Positions 1 through 10,474 of a DNA stretch of 64,000 nt are shown piece by piece. Under the pieces are notes generated by a model. It had not been told where the DNA came from, did not search any database, and saw only the letters and a program-made list of their open reading frames with translations. Made by a program: the position numbers and the translations under genes. This DNA comes from Armillaria gallica (Eukaryota; Basidiomycota; Agaricomycetes; Agaricales; Physalacriaceae), in contig JBANDB010000003.1 of NCBI GenBank assembly GCA_037576215.1, positions 7,068,001 through 7,132,000 on the forward strand, given 5' to 3'. Every line of letters starts with the position of its first letter. Position 1 is the first letter of the stretch.

Positions 1-130
1 CAACTGCTGCCAGATCGACAAAAAAGATCTCCCCAAATGTGTAACTCTCTGGCAAGGAGTCAAACCAGCTTTGACGACGGGTGCTTTACCAACGATTGCG
101 CTATCAGAGCATATTAACACGATGCCGAGT
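1..130 (-). repeat. tRNA-derived SINE-like repeat, copy 1
   Basis: Read on the minus strand, an A-box-like stretch (TAGCGCAATCGTTGG) is followed about 40 nt later by a B-box-like stretch (TGGTTTGACTCC), then GAGAGTTACAC and a T-rich tail (GATCTTTTTT). The same order and the same GAGTTAC...GATCTTTTT ending recur at 1845-1965. No complete acceptor stem can be folded, so this is not a functional tRNA. The left edge may be cut by the window. Confidence 0.45.
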
Positions 131-1840
131 TTATCAATATTAGTATTATCACATCTGTGTACAATGGGAGGTATCACGAGGCAGAAGCTCGACGCTCACA
201 CTGAGCTTCATACCACCGCGCACATTGGCAAATTTCGATAAATTGTGCATGCTCCTCGATCCCATATACGTAACACGATGTATCCATGCGACCTTCCAAA
301 GCACTGAGATAACGTCAATCCGAAGGTGCATGGGACGATAAAGCACGCTCGTACCACGAATGTGCCTCTCTACACAGTTTCTATTCCCAGAGTTCAAGTT
401 TTGGCCAGGGAATGACGCCGAGAGTGTGGTACCATGCAGAATTCTTGACCGTCAGTGATATATCCTAAAAATATCGTCGACGTTAGTAGATTTATTTAGG
501 CCCAAGAATGCACGCACCCACGATTATGTTGGAGATGAATGTGAATGGAACGCGGGTACCGGGAAGACCAGTGACATATATCACACAGCAGCTTCTCGGG
601 AGTCGCAGTACCAGAGAAACTACGAACATAAATAGGCAAGTCTGGTTGTAAATGGACTTGAGAGCCAGGTCATCGTCTGATGAGAAATAGAGGAGTCAGA
701 TCTGATCATTGTTTGCTTCCTAGTATTCAGGTCGGTCATGGCACTGAGGGTGATCTGCTGGGGTTTAATGTGCTGTCTTCCATCGGCAGATGCATCTAAA
801 ATGTCGCGAGCGATGGTAATGAGAATAGTAGGTCGTGCTGGTTTATGAAGCCCTACGAATAGGATTTTGGGGAGCTAAAATCACAGATAGAGGGCTGAAC
901 ATTTGTATTTGAGGTACAATGGGGAACGGAGCGTCGTTAGCTCGTCGGTCATTTTCTGAATCCAGCCCTAAATGGCGCTAAACCCTTTCCCACGCCACAG
1001 ACGCGTTTCCTGCCTCCATGTTCAAATCGACAGCCGGTTCACGTACGCCGGCAGTGGCTTCGTACGTATCAGCTCTCAGTAAATCTAAGTCGATTCCCGT
1101 CAAGATATTGGTGGTTATCCGGACATCCGTTATTGAGTCTCCGGATAGACGTTCATCGTTCACGGTTGTAAAACCTGGTCTAAACAGGTTTCGCTTTCGC
1201 CAGTCATGTAGGATCAGCACATCAGATCAGCGCGCAATAAACGCCCTAAACGAACGTGAAACCCGGTATTCTGGGGGGGCAGGAGGCATTTATAGGTGCG
1301 AGACCCCACTGCGCAGGCTTTAGATGTATTAATTCCATCAACAACGAATAGCCTCATCGTGCCCATCGGTTTGCTACTCACGAAGTCCATCGACATACGC
1401 CCACAAGCTGGCACTTCCAAATCTTGGCGTCTGGTGATAAAGCACACATGCCTGATTTTCCTGGCTCGAATTCCAATACTTTGGTGCAAGGAACAGCACG
1501 AAAGTATCACATCAACCTGGACTGAAATTTCTACAACGATGCAGCTCCTTACGATCGTCTCTCTTCACCGCGCCCCTCGCCCCTCGTTCTGGGTGTGGAT
1601 TGGCAGATTCATCATCAATTCACGTTCACCCCAAGAGATCCACCCTGCCATCGAGGGATACCGCCACCTTCCCCGAGAGGCCAGAGTTAACCAGGAGCCA
1701 CATGTGCTATCTTTATCCCCCCCTATTTACGCCGGTATAAGGCAAATTCGGTGGCAACCACGACGTTCACCTTTTCCCTGCCGTCCTCCTGGCGGAGCCG
1801 ACCGAACTTGTTGAAACTTGAGTCTTGAGTCTTGAGAAAA
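131..1840. other. No gene recognised
   Basis: I see no recognisable gene, splice-supported exon chain or mobile element end here. A 172-codon open frame on the plus strand (1296-1814) overlaps a minus frame of similar quality and has no family resemblance. A short CTTGAGT tandem repeat sits at about 1817-1836. Confidence 0.5.
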
Positions 1841-1844
1841 AGAT

Positions 1845-1965
1845 CCTCTCACTCGTTACAATTCTCTGACTGGGAGTCGAACCCAACTTATGCGCCACCA
1901 GCTATTGCGACAGACGACAGACGACAGACGTCTGTGCTAACCGATACGCGACATCGGACTACTAT
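1845..1965 (-). repeat. tRNA-derived SINE-like repeat, copy 2
   Basis: On the minus strand the block reads TATCGGTTAGCACAGACG, then a CAGACGA triplication, then a perfect T-arm/B-box sequence (GGGTTCGACTCCCAG), then AGAGAATTGTAAC and GAGGATCTTTTTC. The 3' end matches copy 1 (GATCTTTTT). A-box then B-box order plus a shared tail is the SINE signature. The internal CAGACGA array (about 1911-1932) makes it longer than copy 3. Confidence 0.5.
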
Positions 1966-2221
1966 GTCTGGCAAGGAACGTTCTGAAATATCGGTTTGTA
2001 TGGGAGTCACCGAACAAAACTCACCGTTACTGGCGTTCCGTCCATGATACATTGCTGATTCATATGATCTACCAGGTGAGCCACGGTGCCTGCAAGCTTC
2101 CAGGCAGATCGCTGCAGAAATCGTCGAGAGATGCAAGTAAGCGGACAAATCATCAGTGTGGAAGTTGGGAAAAGCCGATGATTCGAACGACAAAATATTC
2201 AGAAAAGTGCAACGACAGACG

Positions 2222-2295
2222 ACGTAACTCTCCGGCTAGGAATCGAACCTAGCTTTCGGGCAGTAACCGATGCACTACCAGATAGCTATGGTTCT
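2222..2295 (-). repeat. tRNA-derived SINE-like repeat, copy 3 (short)
   Basis: The minus strand shows TCTGGTAGTGCATCGGTTA, then CTAGGTTCGATTCCTAG (a perfect 5-bp T-stem with a canonical T-loop), then CCGGAGAGTTAC. Head and ending match copies 1, 2 and the degraded copy near 53.0 kb. The acceptor stem and D-arm are incomplete, so it is a tRNA-derived repeat rather than a tRNA gene. Confidence 0.5.
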
Positions 2296-2344
2296 ATAGC
2301 TCTGGTTATTTGTGAATCGATATCATCACTTTCCGCAGAATGCT

Positions 2345-2566
2345 GTGGCATGAGAGCAGCTGAGGGCTTTTCTTATATGAATGTCAGTGAATTTTCATAC
2401 AGTGACCACAAACTAATTTTCATTTGGGACACATCGGCGACGAACACCGTATGTTGGTAAGCTAACTCACGTCGGGGGTAAGGCTGTAAGGATGTAGACG
2501 GTATCGAACGGCGCAAGGTGGGTGAAATTCTAACAGCTGTAACAAGCTGAGAGCTACAGTAGAGGC
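2345..2566. repeat. Head segment of duplication unit, copy 1
   Basis: The stretch containing CTTTTCTTATATGAATGTC recurs at 6588-6775 with scattered substitutions. Both lie directly in front of a copy of the large repeat block (copy A at 2567, partial copy D at 6899). The two therefore look like the left ends of tandem duplication units. No coding content recognised. Confidence 0.6.
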
Positions 2567-5500
2567 GTTGAGCACGGTCCGGTTCCTCCGACCACGTGTG
2601 CTCTAGGGCAAGTAAGTTCGTGGTCGCCAGGGTATCCCGTTGTTCACCGCCGCATATCGATACGGCTAGCGTTCATCCCTGCCACCAGGCAACAAACTCG
2701 TATCTCAACTGTCATTTCCTTCGTCGCCCAATTTCTTCCTATCGCCATCTCTTGTTCGCATCCAACCGCATTTCCAGCGGCAGACATCCCAAGTCTCGCT
2801 CCCTTTTGGTCACCAGCAGCGAGGCAGTAAACGGCCACGACATGGGGGGGAATAAGCGGGGAGGCGGTATGAACGAGACCGGTTGATGATGGCTATGGGT
2901 TGTAGGAATATGGCGGTCATCACTCAATTCCTTCGTGCGGCACGTCTCATTCTCATCCAACTACGTTTCCGAACGGATATCCCAAAAGCTTCGCCCTCCT
3001 TTGGTCATCGAGAGTGCGACGATGAGCAGACAGGACACAAGCTGGAATGACTGTATCCTGCCTCGCCCACCAGCCCAGCCTTGCTCTGATACCTCCCTTC
3101 CGCTGGATTCGCCGGTGGCATGGTCAGGCTAGTTTTTAAAGAGCGATGAGGTGAAGTCCCTTGCTATTCCGCCTTTCATCAAGGACCTAACGAGCTTCGG
3201 TAGACGCCCTGGCTTCGCGTATTTCCATGAGAATATGGGAGCAGATATGAAGTGAAGGAACTGTGCACATGAGACTAGGGATGGACCTCACAGTGAGTAG
3301 CGAGCTCTATCACCGCGTCATTCTGAAATGTATTTACCATAGGATCCCAGGATGTCGCAACCTCAATTGAGAGGATAAAAGACGGATCTGAGCCCGCCTA
3401 TCTATCAGTTCGCAAGATGCTTTAGCGCCTCTTTACGACGTTCGCTCGTCACTAGCACTGCCAGCACAGCACTGAGTGCTGAATGTCGCAACTAATTGTC
3501 GTCCAAAGAAGAGCACCGCCAGGGAGTACACCTGTCTATCCCACGTTTCGTCGAACGTCTCAAAGTGCCGAGCATGGTGCTTTGATGACTGCCGAATCCA
3601 TCACGCGAGTCAAGATGGGCGTACCTCGAAGATTGGCTTCTCTACTGCCCGCCTGCCCTCTTGGTCCAAAAATAGTCAATACCGCAACTGCTAGTCCAGG
3701 TTCTCCCAACACGACGGGGATGTTCTCCATGAGAGAAAGTCTCCTGAACTCTCACTGGGAGCATCAGTGCAGCGTCAGACGTTCCATCAATAGCCGGACC
3801 GAGAAAGCAGCAATAGTTTCGAATTCTAGAAGATGCCATATCAGCGCTTCGCCATATGCTGCCAACCCTCTGCTGATATCACGGCGATACCGAAGGGATG
3901 CGGATTCGTAGACGGCCAGGACATGTAGAAAGCACTCTTGCGTGTACTCATTGAATGGTCGACGGTACAAGGTGCATGAAGTTCCAACTGCAACGAGATT
4001 AGTGCTCAGTCGTACTGCCAGGTCGCTGTACACTTATTCCATCCTATATTACCCATCCGGTTTCCTATCGTCCCCATGGCGTGCCTCGTTCTCATACAAC
4101 CGCGTTTCCAGAAGCGTCTCACCAAGTCTTGCTTTCTTTGGTGCATTTTCGTCACCAGCGGCGCAGCGATAGACGGCCAGGACTGCTGCTACAATGACAG
4201 CCAGTGGTGGTCGCGCTGGCACAGGTCCTGCGAGCGGGGTAGATTCGTCTCCGAGCGGCTACTATCAAGTTACGCAAGATGGCCCAGGGACGTACACTGT
4301 GGAACGCCGCGTATGGTCATGCGCGCGGGACACTCCGATAGCCTCACAAGATGTCTTCCAGGCAAAGCCAAGGACTGAAGTTCTTGCAAGCTTCAGCGGT
4401 AGCGACATTGGACCTTCAAACACCAATAGCAGGGCGGAGCAAGTAGTGCAGGAGTGTTCATTTTCAATGCGGATGGCAGGTTAGTCTGTTGTCCTGTCTT
4501 CTGCATGCTTTTTCTCAATGGTCGTTAGATTATCATCTCGTGTGATTCTCTACCAAAGGCGACTTCCCATACCCTTCATCGCTTGTTTCCTTCTCACGAG
4601 GATTTCGTTCTCATCCAACCGCATGTCCGACAGCGGTCATAGACCATCCAAAGCCTCACCCGCATTTTCGTCACAGATAGGACAGCAATAGATGGTCTGA
4701 GCTGCTTCTGCAATGACGATTAGCGCTAGGGTCATAGACGGAGGAGGCATCGCTGCGCGAATGCCTACCAAGCGATGTGCGATCACCCAAGGTCTCGCAA
4801 TGGAGGGACCAACGTAAAGACCTTGGAACATTACCTTCACCATCAACCACTACCTTTTCGATTCTCACCCAACACCCTCGCATACGTCCTGCTCCGAGTC
4901 CTCAGAGAATGATACGCAGCTTGAAGGCTACACGTGGATCATTTAATTGCGCCTTCCGGCTAGGTTTTAAAAGCAGGCGCGTAGTTGCGAGGTGAGTTTC
5001 CTTATCATACCGTCTTTTATCAGGGATTCAATGGACCTTTATAGACGTTCCCCATCTGCGCATATTTCATCAGAATATGGGTCAGCATATGAAGGGGATG
5101 CAACGAGCTCTATCGCCGTGTCTTGTTGAAATGGAGTAAAAGACGCCGGGCCGCCTTCAATAAGGAAGACTCACGGATCCAGAGCCTATGCCCTCCAATT
5201 CATTCCATCCACAGGAACTTTTTGCGCCTCTCCATCCCAACCAACAAGCTCCAGATGTCGCTCCTTATTCTCATCGGGCTATTCCTAGTTCCTAGGCACC
5301 GTACGTCCGGATAGCGGGAGAGGTTCCTCAAAGAATCATTTTTCCTCGAGCGTTGCAATGAGAAACTCCCCCAAACCGACGTGATGGTGTTGTTCGGCAT
5401 CTCTTTCTTCGATTGGTGGCGAAGAGAAGGCATGGCGATCAATCCATTTGGTGCCTTGCACGTCACGCTCCTATTTGCAGAATGAGGAGCCTTTATTGGA

Positions 5501-6566
5501 ACCCCCCAGGACTTGGAGAAGATCTACCATTGACATAGAGCCACGGCACCGATTTGCGAGCCCTCTTTCAACATTCCATTTATACCCGTCGACTGGGCGT
5601 ATTTGAAGTGTAGTTCATGCATTTGAAGGTGCAGCTTTCGGCAATACCGTGTCCTCGGTGCGCAGTTCGATATACCTCGGCAGTCTGTGTGGACATTATC
5701 GAGGTCCACCGAATCGTTTGCGTGCCGTCCCGTCCTATCCACGTCCCTTTTCTCCGTACTCGGCGCTTACACAGAGTCTACGAACATGTCTCCGGCAGCC
5801 CAGAGACATCTCTTCTCATTCGCACCCCTGCCAAAGACGAGCCTTCACTCCTATGGAGGAATGTCAGTGCTAATCGTCGTCAAACAGTTCTGCGGATTAG
5901 GGGTCCTGCCCTATTACGATAGATGCTCGAATAGAAGAGGATGATCATTCTCTACTCGCACCATTTACGAATACCACATATTCGTTGAGCGAAAATTCCA
6001 ACGCCCTTTGCACGCTCCCTCGTTTAGGTGGACATGTCCACTGTCGGCATCCGAGTCTCGTCCGTGCTCTCGTCACTCTCATGGTGAACGTCCTCGGGAT
6101 CAGAGGCCATGTAGACGATATCTCTTCTATCGAAACATTACGCCCCTGTGGCAAAGGAGGCGGTTCGTCCAGTGTCAACTCGAGACTGCAATACTTTCAT
6201 CTGCTGGCGCCTATGAGGTCATCTGCGGCAACACGCCGACGATGTTTCTCTGCGTGGCTTTGTAGCGTCTCAATCTCCTCGTCACGGAAGAAGAGTGGTA
6301 GTTGGAGATGCTCATACAGTGATTCAGTCGCACGCAATGCTTTGTACGAGCTCAAACCGGTGTATGTATCAGGGAAGGAGAAGGGTAGGGCGGAGGTGGA
6401 TACGCACGGTTTCTGGTGAGAAGAGTGAAGGTGATGGTATCCCGATGGCAGGGCAGATTTCGTCGGAATGAAAATGAATCTGTTACTGGCGCGTACTTGG
6501 ATGGTCCGGTCCACGCCCATGACGACGGGGGTAGTGAAGAGAGCGGCAGAGACGACAGAGGAGACT
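2567..6566. repeat. Large repeat block, copy A
   Basis: Starts with the landmark GCACGGTCCGGTTCCTCCG followed by CCACGTGTGCTCTAGGGCA, shared by copies B, C and D. It contains three to four diverged internal repeats of about 130 bp (around 2700-2850, 2925-3030, 4080-4190, 4600-4720) sharing a CTCATCCAACCGCGTTTCC core. The distal half (5120-6566) is colinear with copies B, C and E. Open frames on both strands are conserved between copies but none matches a family I know, and splice-like GT/AG sites occur on both strands. It could be a degenerate multi-exon gene family or a non-coding element. Copy A lacks the downstream kinase-like gene that follows B and C: the homology breaks near 6566. Confidence 0.75.
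4194..4484 (+). CDS. Conserved unidentified exon in repeat block A
   Basis: Open frame of 96 codons containing SGYYQVTQDGPGTYTVERRV. The same peptide core is conserved in copy B (about 11580-11690) and copy C (about 21340-21440) despite nucleotide differences, which suggests past coding selection on the plus strand. In C a GT-AG intron follows (about 21580-21637, starting GTCAGTTTTTTG and ending CCACTAG). A related, more diverged motif recurs downstream in each copy (around 4760, 12000 and 21880), suggesting an internal domain repeat. I do not recognise the family. The minus strand is also open in places, so the strand is not proven. Confidence 0.3.
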   Translation: MTASGGRAGTGPASGVDSSPSGYYQVTQDGPGTYTVERRVWSCARDTPIASQDVFQAKPRTEVLASFSGSDIGPSNTNSRAEQVVQECSFSMRMAG

Positions 6567-6634
6567 CGGCATCGAACATAAAAACTATCTCTCCAGCTGA
6601 AGGTTTTTCTTATATGAATGTCGCGAATTTTCAT
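6197..6634 (-). CDS. Conserved unidentified ORF at distal end of block A
   Basis: A 145-codon minus-strand frame containing ALFTTPVVMGVDRTIQVR near its N-terminus and FRDEEIETLQSHAEKHRRR near its C-terminus. Equivalent frames are open in copy B (13435-13932) and, split in two by a frameshift, in copy C (23231-23485 and 23482-23799). Conservation across copies favours a former gene, possibly with an intron between the two conserved parts. No known domain recognised. The N-terminus in copy A differs because the homology to B and C breaks near 6566. Confidence 0.3.
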   Translation of the reverse strand: MKIRDIHIRKTFSWRDSFYVRCRVSSVVSAALFTTPVVMGVDRTIQVRASNRFIFIPTKSALPSGYHHLHSSHQKPCVSTSALPFSFPDTYTGLSSYKALRATESLYEHLQLPLFFRDEEIETLQSHAEKHRRRVAADDLIGASR

Positions 6635-6775
6635 ACAGCCAAGGAGAGCACATGACTAATTTTGACTTGGACACATTGATGAAGATGGTAGAAAAGTCAA
6701 CTCACGCCAAAAGAAATTGTAGGGATTTGGACAGCGTCGAGCTTTCCTGCTAGTGTCCTTGAGCGGACGCTCAGT
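6588..6775. repeat. Head segment of duplication unit, copy 2
   Basis: Diverged direct repeat of 2345-2530, sharing TTTTTCTTATATGAATGTC and the sequence around ACTCACG...GTAGGGATTTGGACAGCGTCG. It marks the start of the second, truncated unit that leads into partial copy D. Confidence 0.6.
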
Positions 6776-6898
6776 CCAGATATCTAGCGAGTTCCAACAC
6801 CATGAATCCTGCGTGGATGAGAGGCGGGCACAGCTTGAATGGTCGTGACCGTGCAGTGTGGGCGAACAACTTTAACAGGATGAGAACTAGCGCTAGGA

Positions 6899-7190
6899 GC
6901 GTTGAGTCCGGTCCGGTCCGTCCGCGACCACGTGTGCTCTAGGGCAGGTTTCAACAAAAGTTCGCCGTTGTTTCCCGTCAGCTCAGCGTTGCAACGAACC
7001 TGGCGATACGGTTGCAGCGTTCATGTATACTACCAGGCAACAAACTCCAAAGATGATTTTTTTCGTCGCCTGATTCCTTCCTGCCGCACACCTCGTTCGC
7101 ATCCAACTGCGTTCCCGCAACGGACATCCCAAGTCTCGATCTCCTTTGGTCACGGCGGTAAACTGCCAGGATATGGCTGGGATAATCACT
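6899..7190. repeat. Large repeat block, partial copy D
   Basis: Begins with the shared landmark (GGTCCGGTCCGTCCGCGACC, then CACGTGTGCTCTAGGGCA) and runs through the first internal 130-bp repeat (CATCCAACTGCGTTCCCGC...GTAAACTGCCAGGAT). Homology to copies A-C stops near 7190, where the hAT-like sequence begins, so the copy is truncated there. Confidence 0.65.
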
Positions 7191-7697
7191 GCTGGTGCCG
7201 GGTCCCTTTTGGGACGGAAAAAAGTATTCTGAAAATGTTGTGACTTCCCTTTCCATTTGCATGCAGCCAAAATGAGATATAGAACACGTACTCCTTTCCT
7301 GTGCCAAAAACAGCTGCTTTGGTGCGAATGAAAAGCGGCTTCCTTTGTTCTCACGGGAAACGCCCTTTCCATTCCGTTTTTCGGGCTCTTTTCTTTTTTT
7401 TAAAAATGTTCGTAAATGATCCGCCTTTAATCTTGTTTTTCTGAACTCGTTTTTATGGTTAGAAGATGAAACGAAACATCGCAACATTTTTAAGACCTCG
7501 TTTTCTTGATTGAAACATGTATTGGCCTCTGCTGTGAACATGCGGGAAGGCATCGCATTTTTCGGGCTTTGGAGGGTCAGGCTTTGACAAAGTGTGAGCC
7601 CGAGCCCTGAGCCCGCCAAAGCCCTCCACCAGGGCCGGGCTTTTTAGGGTCGGGTCGGGCTGGGTCGTGGGCTTTAAGCCTGACCCGGACATCACTA
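7190..7697. mobile_element. Putative short hAT-like element
   Basis: The right end, read outward on the minus strand, is TAGTGATGTCCGGGTC followed by GC-rich alternating GGGCTTT / AGCCCGAC subterminal repeats (7540-7690), a pattern common to hAT ends. The left end (TGCTGGTGCCGGGTCCC at about 7191) is an imperfect inverted counterpart. No transposase frame is present. I could not find a matching 8-bp target duplication, so the boundaries and class are tentative. Confidence 0.35.
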
Positions 7698-7773
7698 ATA
7701 CTGAAATGTCGGCGGGAGAACAATAAGCTTGTAACATGGCAAGGATGGAATATGCATCAATTATACACTATGG

Positions 7774-7780
7774 TATAAAA
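7774..7780 (+). promoter_or_regulatory. TATA box (TATAAAA)
   Basis: A perfect TATAAAA lies 78 bp upstream of the ATG at 7858, in front of a pyrimidine-rich leader (CACTACACTACCACTTCTC). Spacing and leader composition fit a highly expressed small fungal gene. Confidence 0.5.
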
Positions 7781-7857
7781 GGCGGCGTGTGAGGTGCGTA
7801 TTTCTTCACTACACTACCACTTCTCTATTCAAACCAGTCACCAAACGTACTGCAGAC

Positions 7858-8234
7858 ATGCAATTCAACATTTTCCAGCACCTCCGAGCCATTTCTACGT
7901 CCATATGGTATGCATCACATCATTTCCTATCTGCCCGTCGGTGCTCAGTCTCTTTCACAGCGGAGGTTCATCCAGGTTTGCGGTTTGATCGCTTATTCGT
8001 TTGCTCGTACTGAATGTTGGTCAGTGTGTCGATGTCAGGACAAGGGTATGTGAGTTCCGCACTGGCGAGACATCTCATCGAATATTTCATAGATATGTCC
8101 CTCGTGGACGCCAGGATAATACTAGTGCAGGTGCTCATAAACCTGGAGGGGGAAAACCCCATAAGCCTAGTGGGAATCGAGGACCAACTAACACCAGTGG
8201 GGTCTCGACCAAACCAGGAGGACGGGCCGCGTAA
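7858..8234 (+). pseudogene. Small secreted-protein-like gene, probably broken
   Basis: After the TATA box and a CT-rich leader, an ATG opens a short hydrophobic-to-neutral N-terminus (MQFNIFQHLRAISTS). Candidate introns run from 7912 (GTATGC) to a CAG near 7949, and from 7976 (GTTTGC) to a CAG near 8030. The last exon, in one frame, ends in a Gly/Pro/Lys-rich tail (HKPGGGKPHKPSGNRGPT) and stops at 8234. My best splicing does not join the signal-like start to that tail in one frame without a shift, so it is either a pseudogene or spliced differently. The architecture (short N-terminal signal, low-complexity GPK tail, about 100 residues) resembles fungal small secreted proteins. A second frame over the last exon runs to 8280. 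Confidence 0.35.
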
Positions 8235-8280
8235 AGGTCGACAATGTCAGGAGACGTCGATGATCCCGTTTTATATCTGA

Positions 8281-9399
8281 GCTACCCTTATATATTATAT
8301 CTATCCACCAAAAATAGTTCACGCTTGCGCTTTTCTATACTATACTTAATATTCCTTTACATACATGATGTAGTCTTTTCTTCATAGCGAGCAAGGGCTT
8401 CGTGCTCTTCTCTCGATTTGTGCTACTAGACCTACTTACACTTAATATGATCCTATCCTAGTTATGCGGATACACTGGCTCGGAAGCTAAGTATTTCTGA
8501 TCAGTGGTACTATGTACCAACGGCGGGAACAAGGGATCCACTAGGTGATTCAATTTCGTTGTGAGGTCTGTACTAAGCAAGTCGTGGTAAATCTGTTAGT
8601 CTAACAGTACCAAACTTCCGGGCTTGTACATGTTCAAATGCTGACCAGATATTTGATCTATTGAGTGGTGATGTTTTTACGTGTGCTGGTGGACTAATAT
8701 GGACAGGAAATTTCATCAGCTGGGTAACACAACAACAAAGCTAAAAGCCTAAGGTCATGCAACGTCCAGTAAGATTATCCGCTATCTCGGCAGCTCGTAC
8801 ACCCAATTGCAAGAGACGCGCAAGTACAGGGACAACCAGAATGGGTACGATGAAAACTCATCCATTCGGCCAGATCACAATACATTCATACCAAACAGAG
8901 ATGTACTCCCGTCCTCCCGGGGTGCGCCTCGTCTTTACCTAACCGCGTAGGATGAACGGCGACGAGATGACGATGGTCTGAGAGGCCGGCCATATTATGT
9001 GGAGAACGTATCAAACATAGGAAAGCTCGCGTCCCCAAAAACTTGATTTTGCTCAACCTATTTGATCTTCGAGGGTTAAAAGACTTGACTCGCGATGCGC
9101 CCGAGGCCACGATAAATGGTCACCATGCCTGGTAACAACCATTGGGCAAACAAGCCATTTTTGGACTACAACCAGCATCGGTACATATAGGCGAAGAGTC
9201 ACTCACAGTCGAAAAATTCAAGTAGTGCTAGCGTATACTGTAGCACATAAATTGTTATGAGAAAGATCAATAGCATCCACCTTAGCCTAAGAGCTTACCA
9301 ATCCACTGTAGCGAAAATAGGGAATCGCTCCATCCCTTAGATGATCTTTGGAAACCAAAGATAGCATCAAAGGCAACACCCATCGGTTCCATCCTTTGC
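8281..9399. other. No gene recognised
   Basis: No convincing exon chain, repeat copy or element end seen. A 74-codon minus frame (8886-9110) has no supporting features. Confidence 0.45.
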
Positions 9400-10470
9400 T
9401 TCGTCACCAAGCTGTGGAAGGAGGCGAGTCTTCACAATGACGTTGCCTGCGCCTATTGCGCCCATCCCACTGGCGATAACACGAGGTATGAAAGATCATA
9501 CATAAGCTCAGTTCCGTTTTAGGGTAGGCGTCTAGTCCAAGAATCAGGATGACAGTCGAGGAATACACTGATTGTGTACTATGATGGCCTGGGAGTGATC
9601 TCCCTCTTAGCTTCATCTCCCCGGGACGATTCACGGTGGCTGAGGGCTAGATTTTGAATACAAGTCAGAAAGGAAGAATCATGCATCTACACGAAAACTT
9701 ACTCAGAGGGTTGCTTCAACCGCATGTGAGGCTAAATTTCAGTCTGGTAATAAGCTGATCGTGTTTGCATCAAGTCGAAGGCGCTGGACGAGTGTGAGGA
9801 AGGACAAGGCCTCTAATTTTTGTCTGGTAGGGCTAGACGCGTCATTGTTGTCGCACTCGTACGGAAGAAGCTGTTCAACTGACCTGGCAATGTTTCGTGC
9901 ATTGACTGGGTGTGCTTGCGAGATAGTAACAACATCATGAGTGAGGATTGCGGTATCCCATGACATCAAGATTGATGCAAGCGTCAAAGACCACACGCCT
10001 GTTTGCCGCCTCCGTTTGCTTTTGCACCCTTCTGAGAACTTCGTCCCCATGTACGTATTTCCGCATCTCGGAGGATTAAAATCGACATCCAAGGAGGACG
10101 CATCCACCTGTCCGAGTTCCTTGAACTGGCTCAGAATGCGAATAAGAGCCTGAATGGTAACTATCATCGTAAACAGTCATGACGAGACAACAACATACCT
10201 TCGGGCTATTTGTGACCTGACCGCCATCCAAGGTTAACGTTCCGATAGAAAGCATCGCGTTGTACACGGCTAAGAGCATAGTGAGAACTTGGTGAGAACC
10301 AGAGATAACTGGGAAGACGACCTCGCTAGCTTACCCTTCAACAGATCGACCGACCACCAATTATTCATTTCAAAGGGTTGCGGCATTTTCTCCCCGCCTG
10401 CTGCCTGAACGAATGTCCCATAGAAGCTACACCACGGTTCAAATGGAGCCATACCCAACCATAGGTCGCG
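9400..10470 (-). CDS. Multi-exon gene of unknown function, 5' truncated
   Basis: Minus-strand exon chain with clean splice sites. The first visible exon (about 10470-10335) includes LGMAPFEPWCSFYGTF and WWSVDLLKG. An intron 10334-10270 (GTAAG...TTAG) leads to an exon at 10269-10199 (AVYNAMLSIGTLTLDGGQV). An intron 10198-10150 (GTATG...TTCAG) leads to an exon at 10149-9739 (ALIRILSQFKELGQ ... LRLDANTISLLPD, stop at 9739-9741). The frame is kept across both introns. A further exon-like segment (about 9640-9400) with PGEMKLRGRSLPGHH has a homologous counterpart near 19500, so the true 3' end may lie further on through an alternative intron. The reading frame runs upstream into the start of repeat block B without an ATG of its own, so the 5' end seems to be lost at that junction. 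No domain recognised; probably lineage-restricted. Confidence 0.55.
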
Positions 10471-10474
10471 GCAG

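Noticed and set aside
1296..1814. 172-codon open frame on the plus strand
   Set aside because: It overlaps a similar minus frame, has no recognisable motif, and open frames of this size are expected by chance in GC-richer sequence.
2222..2295. Possible tRNA gene
   Set aside because: Perfect T-arm, but no closed acceptor stem or proper D-arm and anticodon arm; the shared tail with other copies indicates a SINE.
7190..7697. Certain hAT insertion
   Set aside because: Ends resemble hAT but flanking 8-bp sequences do not match; kept only as a low-confidence call.
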